Origin: JBDREF01 sp043820045
Lineage (GTDB): Bacteria; Planctomycetota; Phycisphaerae; Sedimentisphaerales; Anaerobacaceae
Length of the DNA: 6,168 nucleotides
Direction: 5' to 3'
NCBI GenBank assembly: GCA_043820045.1
Contig: JBDREF010000481.1
Span: forward strand, 1 to 6,168
Positions 1 to 4,515 of this stretch are shown here, piece by piece. The notes below the pieces were generated by a model. The model ran no database searches and was not told the origin of the DNA. It saw only the letters and a list, made by a program, of their open reading frames with translations. Made by a program: the position numbers and the translations under genes. The stretch's first letter is position 1. Each line of letters opens with the position of its first letter.

Positions 1-207
1 GGCAGCAATCCCGGCGAGTTAGGCAACGCCGGTTCCGGACCGCTTACAAAGTACGCGATTGGCGAAACGGAAGATTATCGGTTCGTCCCGGATATGACAG
101 GAGACGGCACGGACTGTCCGCTGTGTCAAGACGTGGACGGTAATGGGGTAATTGACATGCAGGACCTCGTAGCTCACGTGACCGAGTGGCTTGCGACTTG
201 TCCGTAG
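1..207 (+). CDS. C-terminal end of a secreted/surface protein with GEVED-like and dockerin-like segments (5' partial)
   Basis: Frame 1 is open from the left edge to a TAG stop at 205-207 and gives the last 68 residues of a longer protein. Two segments are visible. Around residues 20-30, GETEDYRFVPD resembles the end of the GEVED domain (usual signature G-E-V-E-D-Y), found in large extracellular proteins. Around residues 46-62, DVDGNGVIDMQDL is a dockerin/EF-hand-like calcium loop (D-x-D-x-N-G-x-I-D-x-x-D-L) followed by a short helix and the tail EWLATCP. Only one clear loop is present, whereas classical type I dockerins have two; the preceding DMTGDGTD could be a degenerate partner. Such C-termini are common on exported planctomycete proteins, where they may serve in cell-surface or protein-protein attachment. 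The catalytic or adhesive part lies outside the window, so the protein's actual function is unknown. It faces hemB tail to tail and is probably unrelated to the heme genes. Confidence 0.85.
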   Translation, partial: GSNPGELGNAGSGPLTKYAIGETEDYRFVPDMTGDGTDCPLCQDVDGNGVIDMQDLVAHVTEWLATCP

Positions 208-235
208 CATGTTTCCTGTGAAATATCGAATTACC

Positions 236-271
236 GGGCTGTGGGCTGCCGCTCACAGCCCTTCTTTTTTT
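236..271 (+). terminator. Intrinsic terminator of the dockerin-like gene
   Basis: GGGCTGTGGG (236-245) pairs with CTCACAGCCC (252-261): ten base pairs including one G-T pair, with a six-base loop. TTCTTTTTTT (262-271) follows directly. It begins 28 bases after the TAG stop at 207. Read on the minus strand, the same hairpin lies beyond the hemB stop codon at 292 but is not followed by a T-run in that direction. It may therefore still slow polymerase leaving hemB but is best regarded as a plus-strand terminator. Confidence 0.9.
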
Positions 272-291
272 GCACTCGCAGATGTTCCGGC

Positions 292-1263
292 TTATCTGAT
301 TTGTCTTGCGGCTTCTTTGGCGGAGTATGTGATTATGATATCCGCTCCCGCGCGTTTAATCGCCGTTAAGACCTCCAGCATCGTCGCGTTTTCATCCGAC
401 AAGCCCGCGGCGGCGGAACTTTTTACCATCATGTACTCGCCCGAGACGTTGTAGGCGGCTATGGGGCAGTCGAAACGCTGCCTGGCCCGGTATATGATAT
501 CGAGATAGGCGAGTGCAGGTTTTACCATCACGATGTCGGCGCCTTCTTCTATGTCCAGTGCAATCTCGGCCATCGCCTGGTCGCCGTTGGCCGGGTCCAT
601 CTGGTACGTCCTTCGGTCGCCGAAGGCTGGGGCCGATTCGGCTGCATCTCTGAACGGGCCGTAGAATGCCGAAGCATATTTCGCCGCGTATGACATTATG
701 GCCACGTTCTCAAAGCCGTTCTCTTCCAGGGCCTCGCGAATGTACTTGACCCGGCCGTCCATCATATCCGAAGGGGCGACTATATCGGCGCCGGCCTGCG
801 CGTGGGAGAGGGCCATCTTCGCCAACAGTTCGCAGGTCGGGTCATTCTCGATTTTGCCGTCCTTGACTACGCCGCAGTGCCCGTGACTGGTGAACTCGCA
901 AAGGCAGACATCGGTGACCACCAGAAGCTCCGGCGAGGCTTTCTTGATTTCTCTTATGGCCCGCTGGACGACGCCGTCCTCGGCCCACGCCTCCGAGCCG
1001 ATCTCGTCCTTCTTACCCGGCAGGCCGAAAAGCAGCACCGCCGGTATACCGAGCGAGGCGACTTCGGCGGCCTCGGCGGCAATCGTGTCCGGTGAAAAAT
1101 GATAGCAGCCGGTCATCGAGCTTATGGGCTCTTTGATACCTTCGCCTTCGCGGACAAAGAGCGGATAGACCAGATCGTCCACGCTCACAACAGTCTCTCG
1201 CACCAGCCTTCGCATCGAAGGGCTGCTCCGCAATCTTCGCATTCTGCTCTTAGAAAAACCCAT
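292..1263 (-). CDS. hemB: Porphobilinogen synthase (delta-aminolevulinic acid dehydratase)
   Basis: This enzyme condenses two 5-aminolevulinate molecules to porphobilinogen in the cytoplasm, the first step common to all tetrapyrroles. The 323-residue length matches the family (about 324 in E. coli). Visible signatures: the metal-site cysteines in DVCLCEFTSHGHCG (Cys120, Cys122, Cys130), which mark the zinc-dependent type; the active-site lysines in YAAKYASAFYGPFR (Lys195) and MVKPALAYLDI (Lys248); and the region FGDRRTYQMDPANGD, typical of HemB. The frame is open upstream to an ATG at 1305, but the ATG at 1263 is preferred. It is preceded by AAGAGGAG with 7 bases of spacing, and the extra 14 residues are not part of the family. 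The start overlaps the last 14 bases of cobA-hemD, so translation is probably coupled and transcription shared. hemB is the last gene of the minus-strand cluster seen here. Confidence 0.97.
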   Translation of the reverse strand: MGFSKSRMRRLRSSPSMRRLVRETVVSVDDLVYPLFVREGEGIKEPISSMTGCYHFSPDTIAAEAAEVASLGIPAVLLFGLPGKKDEIGSEAWAEDGVVQRAIREIKKASPELLVVTDVCLCEFTSHGHCGVVKDGKIENDPTCELLAKMALSHAQAGADIVAPSDMMDGRVKYIREALEENGFENVAIMSYAAKYASAFYGPFRDAAESAPAFGDRRTYQMDPANGDQAMAEIALDIEEGADIVMVKPALAYLDIIYRARQRFDCPIAAYNVSGEYMMVKSSAAAGLSDENATMLEVLTAIKRAGADIIITYSAKEAARQIR

Positions 1264-2779
1264 TGCCAGACTCCTCTTGTTCAATAGCATTAAGTAAACC
1301 GTCAATCGTATGCTCGGCCGCCGTCAAATCGACCGTGACGCCCGACTCGGCCAATCGCGCGGATGTCACCGGCCCGATTGACGCAACCCTGATCTTGCCG
1401 GAGTTTACCGCCTCGACGGGAATCTGTCCAAAGAATCCATCGACCGAAGAAGGACTTGCAAAAGTCAGCCAGTCGATCCTGCCGCCGCTGATTTCCTCGG
1501 CGAGCCATTTGCTTTCGCTTCTTTCCTCTGCGGCCGTATATATGGCGACATCGTCAACTTCCGCCTCGGCTTCGCTCAACAGTTCGGCAAGCTCCTTCGA
1601 GGCAATCTGCGAGCGAAGGAGCAAGACTTTCCTGCCGTGCAGATTCGTACAGTTTGTCAATTGCCTGCCAAGCTCCCGGCCGGTAAAGACATCGGGCACG
1701 AAGTCCGCTCTTATTCCGAATTCGGCCAATTTCTCCGCCGTTTTGCTGCCTATCGCGGCGACTTTTGCAGAGCCGAAAACGCGGGCGTCTTTGCCCAGGG
1801 CTTTCAGGGCGTCGAAGAAAACAGCCACGCCGTTGCCGCTGGTGAAGATAATCCAATCGTACTGGGTGAACTTGGCGAGTGTGCGCAGGAATTCGTTCGA
1901 GCCGGTCAGAGGCTTGATTTTTATGGTCGCGAACTTTACAGGGTTGCCGCCACGGCTGATAATCCTGCCGGTAAAATCGGCATTGCCCGCGACATCGCGC
2001 GTGACAACAATGTTTTTGCCGAACAGCGGCTGTTTCATAAACCAGTTGAAAGCCGGGTCGCTGTCCGCTACGTCACCAATGACAACAAGCGCCGGCGGCT
2101 CGATTCGGTGCCGCTCGCACTCTTCACGAATCCGGCTAAGCGGGGCCCGTACGATTCTCTGGGTCGGAAAAGTGGCGTCGGCGATTACCGCCGCAGGCGT
2201 GTCCTCTCGCTTGCCGTTTTCTATCAGCCGTTGAGCGATGGTTTCAAGATTGCCGATTCCCATGTAAAAGACTATCGTGCCGTCTAACCTGGCTAACACG
2301 TCCCAGTCGATGCCGGTTTGGTCCTTGCCCGTCGCCTCGTGGCCCGTGACAAAGGCCAGTTGCGAGCTGTACTCCCTGTCGGTCAGCATGATTCCGGCGT
2401 AGGCCGCCATGGCGACTCCCGCCGTCACGCCGGGCACGATTTCGAAACCGATGCCCGCCTCTGTGAGGACCTCCAGTTCCTCTGTGCATCTGCCGAAAAC
2501 ACAGGGGTCGCCGCCCTTGAGCCGTACGACGGTCCTTCCTTCGGAAGCCTTCTCCGCCAACACCTTGTTGATCTCGTCCTGCGTGAATGAGCCTTTGGCG
2601 ATTCGCTTGGGCACGGGGATAATCTCGGCGTCAGGCCGTACGAATGTAAGCAGCGCCGGGTTTGCGAGCTTATCGTAAATCACGCAATCCGCCGCCTTGA
2701 GAACCTCGGCCCCGCGAACGGTAATCAAATCCGCCCGCCCAGGCCCAGCGCCAACAAGATATACAAAACCTTTTTTCAT
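1250..2779 (-). CDS. cobA-hemD: Fused uroporphyrinogen-III C-methyltransferase / uroporphyrinogen-III synthase
   Basis: This is a 509-residue two-domain cytoplasmic enzyme. Residues 1 to about 245 are an S-adenosylmethionine-dependent uroporphyrinogen-III methyltransferase (SUMT): VYLVGAGPGRADLIT (6-20), VVRLKGGDPCVFGR (84-97), EIVPGVTAG (113-121), FYMGIGNL (171-178) and PPALVVIGDV (228-237). It methylates uroporphyrinogen III twice to give precorrin-2. Residues about 250-509 are uroporphyrinogen-III synthase (HemD), which cyclises hydroxymethylbilane with inversion of ring D: IVVTRD (257-262), YDWIIFTSGNGV (307-318), VAAIGSKTAEKL (340-351) and VASIGPVTSARL (465-476). HemD is poorly conserved, but these alternating halves are typical. 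The fusion is known in Firmicutes, Deltaproteobacteria and some other anaerobes. The start at 2779 gives the expected SUMT N-terminus, yet no Shine-Dalgarno sequence precedes it: a heptad repeat occupies that site. The 3' end overlaps hemB. The 582-base gap to hemC is unusual for neighbours in one pathway. Confidence 0.96.
   Translation of the reverse strand: MKKGFVYLVGAGPGRADLITVRGAEVLKAADCVIYDKLANPALLTFVRPDAEIIPVPKRIAKGSFTQDEINKVLAEKASEGRTVVRLKGGDPCVFGRCTEELEVLTEAGIGFEIVPGVTAGVAMAAYAGIMLTDREYSSQLAFVTGHEATGKDQTGIDWDVLARLDGTIVFYMGIGNLETIAQRLIENGKREDTPAAVIADATFPTQRIVRAPLSRIREECERHRIEPPALVVIGDVADSDPAFNWFMKQPLFGKNIVVTRDVAGNADFTGRIISRGGNPVKFATIKIKPLTGSNEFLRTLAKFTQYDWIIFTSGNGVAVFFDALKALGKDARVFGSAKVAAIGSKTAEKLAEFGIRADFVPDVFTGRELGRQLTNCTNLHGRKVLLLRSQIASKELAELLSEAEAEVDDVAIYTAAEERSESKWLAEEISGGRIDWLTFASPSSVDGFFGQIPVEAVNSGKIRVASIGPVTSARLAESGVTVDLTAAEHTIDGLLNAIEQEESGNGFF
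1271..1278 (-). promoter_or_regulatory. Ribosome binding site of hemB
   Basis: AAGAGGAG on the minus strand ends 7 bases before the ATG at 1263-1261. It lies inside the 3' end of cobA-hemD. It decides for the 323-residue start over the upstream ATG at 1305. Confidence 0.8.
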
Positions 2780-2810
2780 CGTCTATCGTCGTTCGTAAGT
2801 CGTATTTCGT
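2776..2810 (-). repeat. ACGANNN heptad array (5 units) covering the cobA-hemD start
   Basis: Read on the minus strand from 2810 to 2776 the sequence is five consecutive 7-base units: ACGAAAT, ACGACTT, ACGAACG, ACGATAG, ACGATGA. The first four bases are identical in every unit and the last three vary. The ATG start codon of cobA-hemD (2779-2777) lies inside the final unit. The array therefore replaces the normal ribosome-binding region. Similar ACGAAT-type heptad runs occur between genes in several environmental bacterial genomes (recollection, not searched). Its function is unknown. Confidence 0.85.
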
Positions 2811-2829
2811 CCAACTGGCTGCTCCATCA

Positions 2830-2848
2830 TGTCATCCCTGCGAAAGGG
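2830..2848. repeat. Degenerate REP-like element, copy 1 (inverted partner of 3024-3042)
   Basis: TGTCATCCCTGCGAAAGGG matches the reverse complement of 3024-3042 (TGTCATTCCCGCGGAAGCG) at about 15 of 19 positions when the two are aligned without gaps. The better copy is a strong hairpin; this one has lost perfect pairing. The GTCATTCCCGCG... type is widespread as an intergenic palindrome in bacteria. Confidence 0.6.
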
Positions 2849-2863
2849 CCCGTTGAAAAACGT

Positions 2864-2952
2864 GAGATTGCTTCGTCGCTATGCTCCTCGCAATGACACC
2901 GAGTGCGTTTTCAGGTCATTGCGAGCGATTCGTAGAATCGCGCGGCAATCTC
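2864..2952. repeat. Large inverted repeat of GAGATTGC...CTCGCAATGAC-type elements
   Basis: Two dispersed-repeat units face each other. The left unit has outer arm GAGATTGC (2864-2871) and inner arm CTCGCAATGAC (2887-2897). The right unit has inner arm GTCATTGCGAG (2915-2925) and outer arm GCAATCTC (2945-2952). Both the 11-base inner arms and the 8-base outer arms are perfect reverse complements, so the whole 89-base block can fold on itself. Within the right unit, GCGATTC (2925-2931) and GAATCGC (2935-2941) form a further 7-bp hairpin with a three-base loop. No coding capacity is apparent. Confidence 0.75.
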
Positions 2953-3016
2953 AAGGTCCCATTCGGGGACTTTGGCAACAGGCCCGAAAGCAGGGATCCA
3001 TTACCGCTGGACCAAC

Positions 3017-3042
3017 TGGATTCCCGCTTCCGCGGGAATGAC
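3017..3042. repeat. REP-like palindrome, copy 2
   Basis: ATTCCCGC (3020-3027) and GCGGGAAT (3032-3039) form an 8-bp perfect stem around TTCC, within the context CTGG...GACA that is typical of a very common intergenic repeat. Its translation on the opposite strand, VIPAEAGIQ, is a well-known spurious peptide. It lacks a T-run on either side, so it is not a classical terminator. Confidence 0.75.
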
Positions 3043-3130
3043 AATTACTTGTTCATCTCCACAATACCAAAAACACGCGCAAGATGCCACTGTTTTTGCC
3101 CTTGCCTCACCGGAGCGATAGAAACTGAGC

Positions 3131-3157
3131 CACAGAAAGCACCGAGGACTCAGAGAA
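3131..3157. repeat. Nonamer array, consensus CACAGAGAA (3 units)
   Basis: Three adjoining 9-base units can be read: CACAGAAAG, CACCGAGGA and CTCAGAGAA. They are diverged but keep the same spacing and purine pattern. Arrays of the CACAGAGRA type occur between genes in many environmental bacterial genomes (recollection). The assignment rests on only three diverged units. Confidence 0.5.
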
Positions 3158-3218
3158 GGAAATATTCCATGGCCAGTCATTGCCATCGCGTGGGACGCGG
3201 CAGGTTTGTTTTCCTTTG

Positions 3219-3266
3219 TCACTTCGACCGGAGTAATGCAGCATCACGAAGTGGAGAAGTCTGGCT
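3219..3266. repeat. CACTTCG...CGAAGTG dispersed-repeat element
   Basis: CACTTCG (3220-3226) and CGAAGTG (3247-3253) are perfect inverted arms enclosing ACCGGAG and the small palindrome ATGC-A-GCAT (3236-3244). The tail GAGAAGTCTGGCTTC follows. This layout (TGTCACTTCGACCGGAG, then GTGGAGAAGTCTGGCTTC) is that of a dispersed intergenic element seen in several phyla. A short ACCGGAGCGATAG stretch at 3109-3121 resembles its middle and may be a truncated second copy. Confidence 0.6.
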
Positions 3267-3361
3267 TCAAATGGGTAATAATACAGTCCACAGCCGAATG
3301 TCCCCGTGCAGCCTCGAAGATTGCGCACTCCAGAACGGTCGTACCGAGCGGTAAAGTGCGG

Positions 3362-4285
3362 CTATTTTTCGAGGGATTCGAGGATTTGTTTGCCGCCGGC
3401 ATCCAAGAGTTCGTTGGCTATTTTTTCGGCGAGGGTTTCGGCATCTGCCGCCGGGCCGGTTACTTCCCGGCCGATGTAGTTCTTGCCTTCCACGTCCGAT
3501 ATGAACGCACGGATTTGTATGTCTTCGCCGGTGATTATTGCGTGGGCCCCGACGGGGGCGTGACAGCCGCATTGCATTGTCGTGAGGATCTTGCGCTCGG
3601 CGGAGGTGACGGTCCTGGCGTTTGCATCGTCTATTGATGAGATGAGCTTATCTGTATCGGCGTCGTCCGTTCGCATCTGGATTCCCAGCGCGCCCTGCGC
3701 GGGGGCCGGGACAAAGACCGCCGGATCGAAAACGAACGATATCTTGTCGGCCAGGCCGAGTCTTTCCAAACCGGCCCTGGCCAGCAGGACGGCATCGACC
3801 TTGCCGGTATCGAGCAGGTTTATTCGCGTCTGGACGTTGCCGCGAACGGGGACAGGCTCCAGGTCGGCCCGGAGGTGCCTGAGCTGTGCGGCGCGTCTGA
3901 GGCTCGAAGTGCCCACTTTCGCCGATTTCTTAAGCTGATCGATTGAACCGACCGGCTCTTTGGCCACAAGGCAATCCTCGACAAAGTTCCTGTCGAACAC
4001 CGCACCGATGGTAAGCCCATCCCTCTGGGCGGTCGGCAAATCCTTGAAGCTGTGTACGGCGAAATCCGCCTCGCGTGCCAGCAGGGCGTCCTCGACCTGC
4101 GAGGTGAAAAAGCCGGTGTCCTTGAGGTTCCACAAAGCGGTCCGCCTGTCCCGGTCGCCGCTGGTCGTTATTTGCCTGACATTGATTTGAACGCCGGGAT
4201 GGATCCCCTTGAGCGTGGAGATTACGAATTCGGTCTGGGCGATGGCCAGCGCCCCGCCGCGAGTTGCAACTGTAAAGACCTTCAT
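3362..4285 (-). CDS. hemC: Hydroxymethylbilane synthase (porphobilinogen deaminase)
   Basis: HemC links four porphobilinogen units into hydroxymethylbilane in the cytoplasm, using a covalently bound dipyrromethane cofactor. The 307-residue product has the usual family length (about 300-313). Seen in order: the N-terminal VATRGGALAIAQTEFV; the catalytic aspartate in FAVHSFKDLP (Asp82, equivalent to E. coli Asp84); GTSSLRRAAQLRHLR and VPVRGNVQTRINLLD, substrate-binding stretches rich in arginine; LARAGLERLGL; and the cofactor cysteine in CGCHAPVGAHA (Cys241, equivalent to E. coli Cys242). Frame-compatible ATGs at 4396 and 4336 lie upstream, but 4285 fits the family N-terminus and has GGAAAGG five bases before it. 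The 4396 start would also lie upstream of the predicted promoter. It is the first gene of the minus-strand cluster. Its product feeds the HemD half of the next gene. Confidence 0.97.
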   Translation of the reverse strand: MKVFTVATRGGALAIAQTEFVISTLKGIHPGVQINVRQITTSGDRDRRTALWNLKDTGFFTSQVEDALLAREADFAVHSFKDLPTAQRDGLTIGAVFDRNFVEDCLVAKEPVGSIDQLKKSAKVGTSSLRRAAQLRHLRADLEPVPVRGNVQTRINLLDTGKVDAVLLARAGLERLGLADKISFVFDPAVFVPAPAQGALGIQMRTDDADTDKLISSIDDANARTVTSAERKILTTMQCGCHAPVGAHAIITGEDIQIRAFISDVEGKNYIGREVTGPAADAETLAEKIANELLDAGGKQILESLEK

Positions 4286-4290
4286 GCAAA

Positions 4291-4297
4291 CCTTTCC
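4291..4297 (-). promoter_or_regulatory. Ribosome binding site of hemC
   Basis: GGAAAGG on the minus strand sits five bases before the ATG at 4285-4283. A second purine run, TTGGAGG, lies about 19 bases upstream of the start and is too far away to be the main site. The position supports the 307-residue form of HemC. Confidence 0.6.
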
Positions 4298-4361
4298 GAC
4301 AAGACCTCCAAATGAATCTGAAGGCCAATTATTCATGAATTTCCTGTTCCGATTGCAGGGC

Positions 4362-4390
4362 ATTCTACTCGCTGCAACTTCGAATATCAA
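4362..4390 (-). promoter_or_regulatory. Predicted sigma-70-type promoter of hemC
   Basis: On the minus strand TTGATA (4390-4385) is followed after exactly 17 bases by TAGAAT (4367-4362). Each box differs from the consensus by two or fewer bases. Transcription would start near 4355, leaving a leader of about 70 bases before hemC. It is the best-matching promoter in the divergent region and could serve hemC, cobA-hemD and hemB together. Whether this organism's main sigma factor uses such boxes is assumed. Confidence 0.55.
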
Positions 4391-4435
4391 CTCCAAACTG
4401 CGTACAAATCGAACTGAGGGGCGAGAGAGGCGTAT

Positions 4436-4446
4436 AGAATAATTCT
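4436..4446. promoter_or_regulatory. AGAATAATTCT palindrome, possible operator
   Basis: This is a perfect 11-base palindrome with a central A that touches the -35 box of the proposed resB promoter, between the two divergent promoters. It could bind a dimeric regulator acting on either side. I do not recognise it as a Fur box or another known operator, and an AT-rich palindrome of this size can arise by chance. Confidence 0.25.
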
Positions 4447-4473
4447 TGCAAATAATGCGATTTCGGACATAAT
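4446..4473 (+). promoter_or_regulatory. Predicted sigma-70-type promoter of resB-ccsA
   Basis: TTGCAA (4446-4451) is followed after 16 bases by CATAAT (4468-4473). Transcription would begin near 4480, giving a leader of about 36 bases. The match is fair rather than strong. Confidence 0.4.
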
Positions 4474-4493
4474 CAGTCCGGCAGAATTTGCCG
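4464..4493 (+). promoter_or_regulatory. Two adjoining small inverted repeats at the resB promoter and leader
   Basis: CGGAC (4464-4468) and GTCCG (4476-4480) enclose most of the -10 box. CGGCA (4479-4483) and TGCCG (4489-4493) lie in the presumed leader, just before the ribosome binding site AAGGG (4505-4509). The two stems share bases 4479-4480 and so cannot both form fully. They could be an operator or a leader hairpin. Neither is followed by a T-run, and no known riboswitch is recognised. Confidence 0.3.
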
Positions 4494-4515
4494 ATTGTTA
4501 TGTTAAGGGTATTTG

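Larger units (their letters stand above)
2811..3361. other. Gene-free spacer between hemC and cobA-hemD, filled with dispersed-repeat fragments
   Basis: I see no credible protein gene, tRNA or rRNA here. The reading frames that are open translate into typical repeat-derived nonsense (for example VIPAEAGIQ and LLRRYAPRND), and none has a convincing ribosome binding site. What can be seen is a mosaic of short palindromic or periodic elements, listed separately, each of a type usually found scattered in many copies between genes. The rest (for example 3043-3105 and 3267-3361) shows nothing I can assign. I find no strong promoter upstream of cobA-hemD and no clear terminator after hemC. Read-through from the hemC promoter across the spacer is therefore the simplest model, though unproven. 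Confidence 0.75.

Noticed and set aside
1264..1305. 14-residue N-terminal extension of HemB from an ATG at 1305
   Set aside because: The ATG at 1263 has a strong AAGAGGAG site at proper distance and gives the normal HemB length.
1263..2234. Plus-strand 323-codon open frame opposite cobA-hemD
   Set aside because: It lies wholly antisense to a gene with clear motifs, has low-complexity Ser/Ala-rich content, and is a by-product of GC-rich codon use.
2829..3041. Plus-strand frame containing LLRRYAPRNDTE
   Set aside because: It translates the GAGATTGC...CTCGCAATGAC repeat; such peptides are a frequent false gene call.
3001..3222. Minus-strand frame ending in VIVIPAEAGIQ
   Set aside because: This peptide is the usual spurious translation of the REP-like palindrome at 3017-3042, not a protein.
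2776..3266. CRISPR array
   Set aside because: The repeats are 7 or 9 bases long without unique spacers of uniform length, and there are no cas genes in the window.
2881..3354. Plus-strand open frame of 157 codons in the hemC to cobA-hemD spacer
   Set aside because: It runs straight through several palindromic repeats, its peptide has no recognisable domain, and it has no ribosome binding site. It is best explained by chance openness of repeat DNA.
4286..4396. 37-residue N-terminal extension of HemC from an ATG at 4396
   Set aside because: The extension does not resemble the family, the best promoter (4362-4390) lies inside it, and a ribosome binding site fits the ATG at 4285.
4464..4493. 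Riboswitch upstream of resB
   Set aside because: The leader after the predicted start is only about 36 bases, the stems are five base pairs each, and no known aptamer core is recognisable.
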